Positions 1 through 9,780 are shown, numbered from the stretch's first letter. The stretch: 32,629 bases of DNA from Bacteroidales bacterium (GCA_029932445.1 JAOZQB010000003.1:1-32629); one strand, 5' to 3'. Made by a program: numbers and translations. Notes: generated from the letters alone by a model not told the origin.

Positions 1-2
1 GT

Positions 3-668
3 ATCGAAAAAGCAGCCGAGCAGTTAAGAGAAAAATGGAACTTGGGCAATGACCCGATAAGTAATGTTATTTCATTGTTAGAATCAAAAAAAATAAAAGT
101 CATTGAAATTGAGGAAGAAAATAAATTTGACGGCCTTTCGGTATTAATTGATAATAAATATCCGGTTATTGTAATTAACAAATCATTTCCGGTTGAAAGA
201 AAACGATTTACTTTATTGCATGAACTCGGTCATTTACTTCTCAACATTAATGAACGTTTTTCTGATAAAGATGAGGAAATGTTTTGCAACCGTTTTGCCG
301 GTGCATTATTATTACCCGAAGAAGCTGTTTATGAAAATTTCGGAACTGACAGAAAAAACATCAGTTTTCCTGAATTGAAAAACATTCAAGAATTATACGG
401 TATCAGCATTCGTGCAATAATGTATCGATTAAAAGATTTAGTTGTAATATCTGCCGGAATGCATAAAGGTTTTTCTATAAGGTTAAATTCTGATTCACTT
501 TTAAAAAACGAAGTTGATGAAGTCCGATTTACTGAACAAGAAAATACCGGAAGGTATAATCGACTTGTTTATCAGGCACTTTCAAAAGAGTTGATTTCTT
601 TGAGCAAGGCATCCTCATTATTAGGAGTAGCCGTAAATAAAGTAAAGGAAGAATTTGCATTAATATAG
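3..668 (+). CDS. ImmA/IrrE-family (COG2856, M78-type) metallopeptidase, 5'-truncated by the window edge; probably the C-terminal part of an XRE-ImmA fusion
   Basis: HELGHLLL zinc-metallopeptidase motif. The frame is open upstream of the track start (TTG at 42) to the window edge, reading IEKAAEQLREKWNLGNDPISNVISLLE..., the linker typical of XRE-ImmA proteins. Confidence 0.85.
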   Translation: MEKAAEQLREKWNLGNDPISNVISLLESKKIKVIEIEEENKFDGLSVLIDNKYPVIVINKSFPVERKRFTLLHELGHLLLNINERFSDKDEEMFCNRFAGALLLPEEAVYENFGTDRKNISFPELKNIQELYGISIRAIMYRLKDLVVISAGMHKGFSIRLNSDSLLKNEVDEVRFTEQENTGRYNRLVYQALSKELISLSKASSLLGVAVNKVKEEFALI

Positions 669-672
669 CAAG

Positions 673-1176
673 ATGATGAAGATTATAGTGAACGATGCAA
701 ATATATTAATTGACCTTGCCGAATTAGATTTGATTGAAAAACTATCGGAATTAGGAGCTGCACTTCATACGAATGATTTTGTATTATCAGAAATTAAGGA
801 ATCCTCCCAAAGAGAAAAAATTGACTTGTTTGTCAGCGAAAAAATAATTACGGTTGCAAGTACAGGTTCAGAAGAAGTAATCGTTATCAGCCAAATGACA
901 ATTGAGAATAAAGGATTAAGTTTTGAAGATTGCTCCGTTTGGCATTATGCAAAAAAAAGCAACGGTTTACTTTTAACCGGAGATAAAAAATTAAAAACCT
1001 GTGCAGAAAAAGACGGTGTAGAAGTTAGAGGAATTATTTATGTTTTAGATGAACTGTTAAGCAATAATATTATTAGCGAGGAAACAGCAATAATTAAAAT
1101 CAAAGAATTATATAGTTTAAATAAATGGCTTCCTAAAAATGAGATTAATGCACGAATAAGTAATTGGGAAAAATAA
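673..1176 (+). CDS. PIN-domain-like protein (putative RNase/toxin partner of the ImmA-type protein)
   Basis: N-terminal IIVNDANILIDLAELDLIEKL, central SFEDCSVWHYAKKSNGLLLTGDKKLK (acidic residues spaced as in PIN folds). Starts 4 nt after the upstream stop. Confidence 0.7.
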   Translation: MMKIIVNDANILIDLAELDLIEKLSELGAALHTNDFVLSEIKESSQREKIDLFVSEKIITVASTGSEEVIVISQMTIENKGLSFEDCSVWHYAKKSNGLLLTGDKKLKTCAEKDGVEVRGIIYVLDELLSNNIISEETAIIKIKELYSLNKWLPKNEINARISNWEK

Positions 1177-1234
1177 TCAAATATCTTAATTTTACACACG
1201 TGTAATTTTAAAAAAATAATATTTTACTCGTTAT

Positions 1235-1267
1235 TTGCTGATAGTTAGCAGTTAGTATGTATATTTG
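1235..1267 (+). promoter_or_regulatory. Putative Bacteroidota-type promoter for hsdR (TTG at 1235-1237, 22-nt spacer, TATATTTG at 1260-1267)
   Basis: Exact match to TAnnTTTG (-7) with an upstream TTG (-33) at acceptable spacing, in the intergenic region before hsdR. Confidence 0.5.
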
Positions 1268-1271
1268 TGAG

Positions 1272-1314
1272 GGTAACATTTGTAAGTAAATCGTGTTTAC
1301 ATGCAAACATTACC
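1272..1314. promoter_or_regulatory. Imperfect inverted repeat (19-nt arms, 5-nt loop) between the predicted promoter and hsdR
   Basis: GGTAACATTTGTAAGTAAA (1272-1290) - TCGTG - TTTACATGCAAACATTACC (1296-1314); 15/19 arm positions complementary. Confidence 0.6.
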
Positions 1315-1350
1315 TTTAATATTTAACAGTGATGTATAAAAACTGATAAA

Positions 1351-4300
1351 ATGCCGAACCCATACGCATACAACGAACAAAATATTTCTCAAATTCCTGC
1401 AATTCAGCTTCTGAAAAAACTCGGTTACAAATATCTTTATCCGCACGAAACCGATGCCGAACGCAAGAACCTCTACAATGTCATTCTTAAAGACATTTTG
1501 AGACAAAAGTTGCTTGATTTTAATTCTTTTGAATACAAAGGAGCAAGTTTTCAATTTAGTGAAAAGAACATCAATCAAGCACTTCAAGATATTGATGAAG
1601 CATTATCGGACGGACCGGTAAAAACCAATGAGAAAATTTATAACAGCCTTATACTCGGAAAAAGTTATTTAGAACATCTGCCCGACGGCAACCAACGTTC
1701 GTTCAGCATAAAATATATTGATTGGCAACATCCCGAAAACAATGTTTTTCATGTAACGGAAGAATTTGTTGTTGAAAGAGATAACGGTCATACAATTCGT
1801 CCGGATATTGTGCTTTTTATTAACGGTATTCCGCTCGGTGTTATTGAGTGTAAACGTTCATCGGTTTCAATTAATGAAGGCATAAGCCAAATGTTGCGAA
1901 ATCAAGGAAAGGAATACATTCCGCAATTGTTTAAGTTTGTGCAAATTGTAATGAGTACGAATAAGAATGAAACCAAATATGCAACATGCAGCACATCGAA
2001 AGAGTTTTGGGCGGTTTGGAAAGAACAAGAAACCGATTGGCATGAAAGCATAATGAATGAAGCCGTTTCGGAAAGAAAACATACAATACAAGATAAAAAT
2101 ATTGTTTCTTTATTTCATCCGCAAAGGTTTCTTGATTTAATTAAATATTTTACGGTATTTGATGCAAATATTAAGAAAATTGCTCGCTATCAACAGTATT
2201 TTGCCATAAAAGAAATCATTGAAACAATCAGGCAAAAAGATGAAAACGGCAACAGGCAATCAGGTGTGATTTGGCATACACAAGGCTCGGGAAAATCGCT
2301 TACAATGGTTATGCTTGCAAAATATTTATTATCGGAACTGCATGAATATAATCCTAAAATTGTTGTTGTTACCGACCGTAAGAATCTTGACAAACAGATT
2401 TATACAACTTTTTTAGATACTCGCACAAGAGCCAAAAAAGCAAGTTCCGGAAGAAATCTTGTCGATTTAATTAATGATAATGCTGCCGATGTTATAACAA
2501 CTTTGGTGCATAAATTTGATACGGCATCTGAAATTAAAAATCCGGTTCTGTCAAAAGATGTTTTTGTTTTGGTTGATGAATCTCATCGCACACAATACGG
2601 AGAGCTGCATATAAAAATGAAAAAGGTTTTCCCGAATGCTTGTTATCTCGGTTTTACCGGAACTCCTTTAATGAAGAAGGAAAAAAGCACCATGATTAAG
2701 TTCGGTAAACTGATTCATAAATACACCATTGCCGACGGTGTTGCCGATAAAGCAATTGTTCCTTTATTGTATGAAGGGAAAATGGTTGAGCAAACCGTAA
2801 ATCAAAAAGCTATTGATAATCGTCTTGAAATTATTACAAGACATCTGAATGACAAGCAAAAAGAAGAAGTCAAGAAAAAATGGAGCCAATTTGAACGCAT
2901 TGCATCATCCGAGCAACGTCTGAAATTAATTGCTTTTGACATTAATCAACATTTCTGTAAACATTATAAAACAGAAGGTGTTCAGTTTAAATCCATGCTT
3001 GCAACTACAAGTAAAATTGAAGCCGTCAGGTATCTTGATGCTTTTATTGAACTCGGAGACTTGAATTGTGCAGTTGTGATTTCACCTCCCGATCAAAGAG
3101 AAGGACACGAGGCGGTTGATAAAAAATCCAAAGACCGTGTGCAAAATTTCTGGAATGATATGATGAAACGTTATAACAGTCCGGAAGATTATGAAGACAG
3201 CATCAAAGATGAATTTGTAAAAGGAGATGAAATTGATATGCTTATTGTTGTTGATAAACTTCTCACCGGTTTCGATGCTCCCAAAGCAACTGTTTTGTAT
3301 ATCGACAAGCCAATGAAAGAACACACTTTGTTACAGGCAATTGCAAGGGTAAACCGTTTGCATGAAGGCAAAGATTACGGTTACATCATTGATTACAGAG
3401 GTTTGCTCGAACGTTTGGATGAAGCCATGAAAGTATATTCCGGTGCAGGTCTTGAAAATTTTGATCCCGAAGATTTACAAGGTGCGGTTTACGATGTTAT
3501 CAGTATTGTCGGAACTTTACGACATTACTATTCAGAACTGGTAAAAACATTTGCTTCTGTCCGGAATAAAAAAGAACCCGAAGAATATGAACTATTGCTT
3601 GAAGACGACGAAAAAAGAAAGGATTTTTATGAAGTATTAAGTCAATTCGGTAAAAATCTCGGCATTGCTTTGGAATCGGAAAAAGTATATGAAGCTCTGA
3701 AAGAAAAAGAGATTAAAGATTATAAAAGAGATTTAAGGTTTTATCAGGAATTAAGAAAATCTGTTAAACTTCGATATTCTGACGGTATAGATCATAAAGA
3801 ATATGAAGCAAAAATGCAAAAGTTAATGGACAACTACATTGCAGCCGAAGATATTATTCGTATTACCAACCCGGTAGATATTCTCAATACAAAAGCCTTT
3901 GAAGAAGAGCTTGACAGATTAGGCAGTAAACGAGCAAAAGCTGATGCTATCCGAACCCGAATGTCAAAGAAAATCAGTGAGAAATATGAAGAGAATCCTG
4001 CATTCTATAAAAAGTTTTCTCAAAGGATTCAAGAAGTTCTCCGAATGTATAAAGAGCAAAGAATTTCGGAAGCTGAATATCTGCAAAAGATGAATGATAT
4101 TAAGGATGATTTTATCAAAGGCAATTCCGGTGAAGATTACCCGGAAAACATAAAAGAAAATAAGCACGCACAAGCATTTTACGGAAGCATCAAAGAAATT
4201 GTTGAAGAATCTGATGATTTGCAAAAACAATATAAGTTAATCGGTCAGTTATCAATGGAAGTTAACACAATTTTAAAATCAGAAACCAAAGTAGATTGGC

Positions 4301-4449
4301 ACGATAACCCGGATGTTCACAAACACATTGAGCAAAAAACAGAGGATTTATTGTATGAATATATTGATAAATACGACCTGAAAATTAACACTTCCGAAAT
4401 GGATTTGATTATTGAAAGTATTAAAAAAATTGCTTTAAGAAGATATTAA
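1351..4449 (+). CDS. hsdR: Type I restriction endonuclease subunit R (HsdR)
   Basis: 1032 aa. PD-(D/E)xK-like RPDIVLFINGIPLGVIECKRSS; helicase motifs GVIWHTQGSGKSLTM (Walker A), VDESHRTQYG (DEAH-like), GFTGTPL; IARVNRLHEGKDYGYIIDYRG. Confidence 0.96.
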   Translation: MPNPYAYNEQNISQIPAIQLLKKLGYKYLYPHETDAERKNLYNVILKDILRQKLLDFNSFEYKGASFQFSEKNINQALQDIDEALSDGPVKTNEKIYNSLILGKSYLEHLPDGNQRSFSIKYIDWQHPENNVFHVTEEFVVERDNGHTIRPDIVLFINGIPLGVIECKRSSVSINEGISQMLRNQGKEYIPQLFKFVQIVMSTNKNETKYATCSTSKEFWAVWKEQETDWHESIMNEAVSERKHTIQDKNIVSLFHPQRFLDLIKYFTVFDANIKKIARYQQYFAIKEIIETIRQKDENGNRQSGVIWHTQGSGKSLTMVMLAKYLLSELHEYNPKIVVVTDRKNLDKQIYTTFLDTRTRAKKASSGRNLVDLINDNAADVITTLVHKFDTASEIKNPVLSKDVFVLVDESHRTQYGELHIKMKKVFPNACYLGFTGTPLMKKEKSTMIKFGKLIHKYTIADGVADKAIVPLLYEGKMVEQTVNQKAIDNRLEIITRHLNDKQKEEVKKKWSQFERIASSEQRLKLIAFDINQHFCKHYKTEGVQFKSMLATTSKIEAVRYLDAFIELGDLNCAVVISPPDQREGHEAVDKKSKDRVQNFWNDMMKRYNSPEDYEDSIKDEFVKGDEIDMLIVVDKLLTGFDAPKATVLYIDKPMKEHTLLQAIARVNRLHEGKDYGYIIDYRGLLERLDEAMKVYSGAGLENFDPEDLQGAVYDVISIVGTLRHYYSELVKTFASVRNKKEPEEYELLLEDDEKRKDFYEVLSQFGKNLGIALESEKVYEALKEKEIKDYKRDLRFYQELRKSVKLRYSDGIDHKEYEAKMQKLMDNYIAAEDIIRITNPVDILNTKAFEEELDRLGSKRAKADAIRTRMSKKISEKYEENPAFYKKFSQRIQEVLRMYKEQRISEAEYLQKMNDIKDDFIKGNSGEDYPENIKENKHAQAFYGSIKEIVEESDDLQKQYKLIGQLSMEVNTILKSETKVDWHDNPDVHKHIEQKTEDLLYEYIDKYDLKINTSEMDLIIESIKKIALRRY

Positions 4450-4484
4450 TGTTTGTCCGAAATTAAACAAAGAATACAAACAAA

Positions 4485-5207
4485 TTGAAAAGATATAAAA
4501 TAACATACGGCAATAAAGAAATTGAGTTTGAGCTGCACCGCAAACCGGTTAAAAACATAAATCTGAATGTGAAACCGGATTTAAGCATTATGGTATCCGC
4601 AAATGATGATGTTCCGATTGACTATATCATAAATTTTGTAAAAGGGAAGGGGACATGGATATTAAAACAACTTAATTATTTTATAAAAACACTTCCGGAG
4701 CAGCATTCAAATAAAGAATATGTAAACGGAGAATCATTTAAATATCTCGGCAAGCAATACCGTTTAAAAGTTTATGAAAGCAAAAATGAATCCGTAAAAT
4801 ATTACAGAGGATTTATTGAAATGTATATCAAAGATAAAACAGATATAAAACGGAAAGAAACCTTAATTCAAAATTGGTTCAAAGAACGCAGAAAGATAGT
4901 GTTTCAAGAAACTTTAAAAAAAGTATTTCCGCTTTTAGAAAAATACGGTATAAAAAAACCGGCAATTGACATCAGAATGATGAAAGCTCGCTGGGGATCT
5001 TGCGTAAAAGAAAAACAAATAATACTCCTAAACTCCGAACTCATAAAAGCACCAAAATATTGTATTCAATATGTCATCCTGCACGAACTTATCCATTTCA
5101 AATACGATAATCACTACGCTGACTTTAACGAACTATTAACCACCCTTATGCCCGATTGGAAAAAGCGTAAGGCTGTGTTGGATGAGGAGGTTGTTCGGGA
5201 TTTGTAG
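4485..5207 (+). CDS. M48/YgjP-like (DUF45) metal-dependent hydrolase associated with the type I R-M locus
   Basis: ARWGSC ... IILLNSELIKAPKYCIQYVILHELIHFKYDNHYADFNELLTTLMPDWKKRK, the HELxHxxxxxHxxxF signature of YgjP-like proteins; TTG start. Confidence 0.9.
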   Translation: MKRYKITYGNKEIEFELHRKPVKNINLNVKPDLSIMVSANDDVPIDYIINFVKGKGTWILKQLNYFIKTLPEQHSNKEYVNGESFKYLGKQYRLKVYESKNESVKYYRGFIEMYIKDKTDIKRKETLIQNWFKERRKIVFQETLKKVFPLLEKYGIKKPAIDIRMMKARWGSCVKEKQIILLNSELIKAPKYCIQYVILHELIHFKYDNHYADFNELLTTLMPDWKKRKAVLDEEVVRDL

Positions 5208-5261
5208 GAGCTGTTTCTTGAATTAAATAATTCCTGACATCCCCTGCAATAATCGCAGTAA

Positions 5262-6713
5262 TTATTTTTGCCGGTCTTTTCTTATTATATTCGTTGCACA
5301 GAGATAACCGCTGAATACGGCACCGGAAAAACCACCTCCTACTTTTGTCCAAGCTGATGCAAAATGCAAATTGTCAATTGTTTCAATCTTATCATACAGA
5401 ATTCTTTGAGGTGTTTGTGCAAATCCGTAAACAGCACCTTCAGGATTTAAGGTGTAGTGTTTAATCGTTTTTGATGTTCCTACTTCATAATATTCTATGT
5501 GTTCCTTAATTCCCGGAATTAGTTTCTCTAATTTAGTTATATATATTTCTGCGACTTTCTTCTTCTTTGCTTTATATTCATCGTCATTAAGTTTCTCCCA
5601 ATCGGAATAATAATCTATGCAACAGATTACTCCGACACTTTTATCTTCAGATGTAAGCGCTGAATCAACTTGACTGTAATCAATAAATGTGAAACTGCGT
5701 TCTTTAAAATCTGCTTTGTTATTTTTTATAATATCAGCTTGTGTTTTTATGGAATCATCAAATACAAATGTGGAATAATACTTACTTCCGATGTCTTTTA
5801 GTTTTTTATTAAACCCTAAATAAATTGTGAGTAATGATGCTCCGATTTGCATTTTATTTATTGAATGTTTCAATTTTTCACCGGCTTCTTTCGGCAACAA
5901 ACGGTTTGCAACAATCGGAATTGCTGCATTGGCAATTATTTCATCAGCATATGCAGAAAAAGTTTCATTTGCGGATTTCTTATTTTCTTGATATTTAACC
6001 CCGATTGCTATATTGTTTTCGGCAATAATCTCAGTGACTATGTGTTTAAGAATTACTTTTCCTCCGTTTTTTGAAATATAATCAGAAAGATAATTTGAAA
6101 GCATTTGAGAACCCCCTTTAATAAAGTTTCCGCCGCCTTGATAATACCTTGCCTGAGCTAAGGAATAATAAATCAGGGAAACGCTATACGGATTGTCATG
6201 AAAATAACCCAGGTTGCCGAGAAGTACAAGTTTTAAATCTTCATTTTCAATGATTGTATCAAGAAATTCGCCAAGAGAAATGTCCGGTTTTCCTGCTGAT
6301 TCTTTAGCCCTTTTTTTTGCATTGATAATCTGATCAAAATAGGCATTGATTCCCGATTCTTCTTCAGGGAAATTCTGATTTAAAACAGCTTTTGCTTGGT
6401 CAATTTCATGCGGAATTGTTATCTGATATCGTTCATTTATAAAATGATAAAATTCAGGCACACGTAAAAACTCAATGCTGTCAAAGACTTCAAGGTCACG
6501 GAAGATTTTGATTTTCATATCCGTATTTTTTAATCCGTCCATTTCGTGCAAACCGACTTCAAATGTGAAATCTTTTCGATTAAATGTTGTCGCACAACCG
6601 CCGGGTCGGTCGTGTTGTTCAATCAGTAATACTCTTTTGCCTTCTTTGGCAAGTTTTGCACCGGCAGTCAGTCCGCCGAGTCCTGCACCAATTATTATGA
6701 TATCATATCTCAT
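5262..6713 (-). CDS. NAD(P)/FAD-dependent oxidoreductase, phytoene desaturase / carotenoid isomerase / retinol-saturase-like
   Basis: N-terminal YDIIIIGAGLGGLTAGAKLAKEGKRVLLIEQHDRPGGCATTF (dinucleotide-binding GxGxxG); C-terminal NLHFASAWTKVGGGFSGAVFSGYLCA. Confidence 0.88.
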   Translation of the reverse strand: MRYDIIIIGAGLGGLTAGAKLAKEGKRVLLIEQHDRPGGCATTFNRKDFTFEVGLHEMDGLKNTDMKIKIFRDLEVFDSIEFLRVPEFYHFINERYQITIPHEIDQAKAVLNQNFPEEESGINAYFDQIINAKKRAKESAGKPDISLGEFLDTIIENEDLKLVLLGNLGYFHDNPYSVSLIYYSLAQARYYQGGGNFIKGGSQMLSNYLSDYISKNGGKVILKHIVTEIIAENNIAIGVKYQENKKSANETFSAYADEIIANAAIPIVANRLLPKEAGEKLKHSINKMQIGASLLTIYLGFNKKLKDIGSKYYSTFVFDDSIKTQADIIKNNKADFKERSFTFIDYSQVDSALTSEDKSVGVICCIDYYSDWEKLNDDEYKAKKKKVAEIYITKLEKLIPGIKEHIEYYEVGTSKTIKHYTLNPEGAVYGFAQTPQRILYDKIETIDNLHFASAWTKVGGGFSGAVFSGYLCATNIIRKDRQK

Positions 6714-6782
6714 TATTTCTTTATATTTTTCCGTTGATTATTATGACATTATATGCAAATCGCAAGTTTATTACTGTGAAAA

Positions 6783-7955
6783 CTAAGTTTTGAATTCAGG
6801 AATCGGATACCGTATAAATTCGGCATTTCTGTCAAACAAATATCTGTATGTTATATAATGTTTTACAGAAACACATCCCACAGAAATGAAGATTTTCCTC
6901 ATTTTCGGATTGAAATCACCGACCCACGAAAATTCGATTTCCTTATAATGCGGTTTTCGCTCGATAACTTTTGCAATTTCCATAATAAATGCCGATTCTA
7001 TTCCGAGATTTTGAAATTCGGGAATAACACCCATCAAAACTCCGCGAGCTCGAGTCATTGTTTTTTTCTTTTTCAGATAAAGAAATTTCATCATATTCCA
7101 CAGATGCATTTTTCCGTTCAAGTGTTTTAAAATCATATTAACATCGGGGTACATCAGATAAACGGCAATCGGTTTGCCGTCTTTATAAGCAATCCGGATA
7201 AATTCTTCTTCAAGGATTATTTTTGCTTTTTTGAGGGTTTTACGAATATACTCAACTTTTAAAGGTTCAAAGTTTTCCATAAATGATTCCCATGCAATAT
7301 TAAAAACTTCTGCAAAATCTTTGGTAAATTGCTCTGCATTTTCCCATGTGAAATGTTTGAATTCATAGCCGGGTTTTTTGGAAACCCATTCGGCAATTCT
7401 CATAAATCGATCAGACATTTTTTTTGTTACATCCAAATGAAAACCTTCTTGTTTAAAATAGGTTTTAAACCCGTAAGTTTCGAATAAGTCTTGATAGTAT
7501 TTATGGTTATAAGCAATCTCATATGACGGATGTGTAAATCCGTCGACAAGCAAGCCCCAATAACTATCTCTTTCTCCGAAGTTTATCGGTCCGTCCATAG
7601 CTTCAATATTATTACTTTTCAGCCATTCTTTCGCTGTATCAAAAAGCAAATTTGCCGCTTTTTGATTATTGATGCATTCAAAAAATCCGATTCCTCCGGT
7701 TGGTTGTTTTTCTGTTTTTGATGTTTTGTAATTAATAAAACCGGCAATACGACCAATCAGTTTACCGGAATCATCTTTTAAAACCCAGCGTTCAGCAATC
7801 CCGTGCTTGAAATAAGTATTTTCCTTCGGGTCAAAAACAGCATTTATTTGATTATCCATAGGGCAAACCCATACAGGATCATTTTTATAAATTATTTTAG
7901 CTGCTTTCAGAAATTCCTTTTTTGAGCTTTTTTCAGTAACTTTATATATTTTCAT
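6783..7955 (-). CDS. GNAT-like acyl-CoA N-acyltransferase family protein, function unknown
   Basis: 390 aa. KSSKKEFLKAAKIIYKNDPVWVCPMDNQ..., GRIAGFINYK, RARGVLMGVIPEFQNLGIESAFIMEIAKVI, consistent with an acyl-CoA N-acyltransferase fold. Confidence 0.65.
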   Translation of the reverse strand: MKIYKVTEKSSKKEFLKAAKIIYKNDPVWVCPMDNQINAVFDPKENTYFKHGIAERWVLKDDSGKLIGRIAGFINYKTSKTEKQPTGGIGFFECINNQKAANLLFDTAKEWLKSNNIEAMDGPINFGERDSYWGLLVDGFTHPSYEIAYNHKYYQDLFETYGFKTYFKQEGFHLDVTKKMSDRFMRIAEWVSKKPGYEFKHFTWENAEQFTKDFAEVFNIAWESFMENFEPLKVEYIRKTLKKAKIILEEEFIRIAYKDGKPIAVYLMYPDVNMILKHLNGKMHLWNMMKFLYLKKKKTMTRARGVLMGVIPEFQNLGIESAFIMEIAKVIERKPHYKEIEFSWVGDFNPKMRKIFISVGCVSVKHYITYRYLFDRNAEFIRYPIPEFKT

Positions 7956-7998
7956 ATAATATTGAGATGTTTATTGATAATCAATAGCCATAGGAAAA

Positions 7999-9780
7999 TT
8001 AAATTGTTTGCTTTATATAAATCTCATCGATTAATGATTGGTATTTAGCTGCAATAAATTTACGCTTTAACTTCAGAGTAGGTGAAAGTTCTCCTGATGC
8101 AGGAGACCATTCATCCGGAATCAATTTAAATCGTTTGATTTTTTCAAAATCAGAGACAGATTTATTTAACATTTTCACTTCTTTATTGAAGATATTCATT
8201 AACTTATCATTTTTCAGAAGTTCTGAATTGTCAGAGATACTGATTTTGTTTTCCAGACACCAATCTTTTATATACAAATAATCAGGAGCAATAATAGCAC
8301 TTGCAAATTTCTCATGTTCCCCAATAACCATCATGTTATCAATAAATAATGATTCTTTGTATTTATTTTCAATTGCTTGAGGAACAATAAACTTTCCGCT
8401 TGACAGCTTAAATATTTCTTTTTTTCGATCTGTTACTTTTAAAAATTTACCGTCCTCAATATTCCCGATATCGCCTGTACGAAACCATCCGTCGTCTGTA
8501 AACACTTGTTTGGTCAGGGACTCATTTTTATAATAGCCCGACATTACATTATGACCTTTGCAAAGGATTTCACCGTCATCGGCAATTTTTACTTCAACAC
8601 CGTCAATTACAGGTCCGACGGAGCCCAAACGCAGATTCGGTTTATGTTTTCTGTTTATAGTAATAATCGGGGATGTTTCTGTAAGACCATACATATTAAG
8701 AACCTTGATTCCGGCTGCCCAAAATATTCGTTCAATTCGAGCCGGTAAGAAAGCTCCTCCGCATCCCACGGATTCAATATTGCCGCCGATAGCTTCTCTC
8801 CATTTTGAGAAAATGAGTTTGTCTGCAATTTTTAATTTTAATCTGTATAAGCATGTGCTTTCACCCGGAGGTTTATACTTTAAGCCAATTTTAACTGCCC
8901 AAAAGAACAAGCTTTTCTTAATTCCTTTCAGTTTTTTACCTTTTGCAATAATCGCATCAAATATTTTTTCCAGAATTCTTGGAACTGCATCAAATCCGTG
9001 GGGTTTAATATCTCGCATATCATTTGCTATAGTTCCCATACTTTCTGCATAATAGATACTGCTTCCGCTGTATTGGGTTTGATAATTTCCCATTCTTCCT
9101 CCCACATGGCATAAGGGTAAGATACTCAGGTATTTCTGTTCGGGTTTCATTTCAAATACATCAGCAGCGGCTAAAAAATTTCTGACCAAATTTTTGTGAG
9201 AAAGCATAACTCCTTTTGATGCTCCTGTTGTTCCTGATGTATATATTAAAGAAGCAAAATCATTTGGCTTAATATCTGCTTTTATTTTTTCGAGTTCATC
9301 TTTAAATTTTTCAGTATTTGCTTTACCGAGTGAAATTATTTCCGACCAATGTTTTTCGTTTTCAATTTCATCAAACGTATAAATAATTTCAAGGTTTTTG
9401 ATTTTTTCAACTACCGGTTTAATTTTTTTGACCAGTTGTTTGTCAGAAATAAACACTATGCGGGCATCTGAATGTTTCAGAATTTCTTCATATTCCGCAG
9501 AACTTAAAGATGTATATAACGGAACATGGACAATGCCGATCATTGACATTCCCATATCAACGAAATTCCATTCGGGACGGTTGCTTGAAACAGTAGCAAT
9601 TTTATCGCCGCTTTTAAAGCCCATTGCCATTAATCCGTAGCTTAATTGATATGAAAAATCGATGTATTGCCGTGTACTGTACTTAAGCCATTTTTTGTTT
9701 TGCTTAAAAGCAAAGGCATCTTCTTTCATAAAATGCTTTTGATATCTGCTCAGAAGATCAAATGTGCGTGTAATTTTCAT
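7999..9780 (-). CDS. Long-chain fatty-acid--CoA ligase / AMP-dependent synthetase
   Basis: ASLIYTSGTTGASKGVMLSHKNL (AMP-binding), NMYGLTETSPIITINR, GDIGNIEDGKFLKVTDRKKEIFKLSSGKFIVPQAIEN. Confidence 0.95.
   Translation of the reverse strand: MKITRTFDLLSRYQKHFMKEDAFAFKQNKKWLKYSTRQYIDFSYQLSYGLMAMGFKSGDKIATVSSNRPEWNFVDMGMSMIGIVHVPLYTSLSSAEYEEILKHSDARIVFISDKQLVKKIKPVVEKIKNLEIIYTFDEIENEKHWSEIISLGKANTEKFKDELEKIKADIKPNDFASLIYTSGTTGASKGVMLSHKNLVRNFLAAADVFEMKPEQKYLSILPLCHVGGRMGNYQTQYSGSSIYYAESMGTIANDMRDIKPHGFDAVPRILEKIFDAIIAKGKKLKGIKKSLFFWAVKIGLKYKPPGESTCLYRLKLKIADKLIFSKWREAIGGNIESVGCGGAFLPARIERIFWAAGIKVLNMYGLTETSPIITINRKHKPNLRLGSVGPVIDGVEVKIADDGEILCKGHNVMSGYYKNESLTKQVFTDDGWFRTGDIGNIEDGKFLKVTDRKKEIFKLSSGKFIVPQAIENKYKESLFIDNMMVIGEHEKFASAIIAPDYLYIKDWCLENKISISDNSELLKNDKLMNIFNKEVKMLNKSVSDFEKIKRFKLIPDEWSPASGELSPTLKLKRKFIAAKYQSLIDEIYIKQTI

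Noticed and set aside
193-378. 61-aa + strand ORF
   Set aside because: Out-of-frame overlap inside the ImmA-type gene.
1192-1205. TTACAC-AC-GTGTAA dyad after the PIN gene
   Set aside because: Only 6-bp arms and no clean T-tract; too weak to call as a terminator or operator.
1297-1587. 96-aa - strand ORF opposite the hsdR start
   Set aside because: Antisense to the clearly coding hsdR N-terminus; composition looks like a reverse-complement shadow.
8558-9052. 164-aa + strand ORF
   Set aside because: Entirely antisense within the acyl-CoA ligase gene; low-complexity shadow translation with no recognisable domain.
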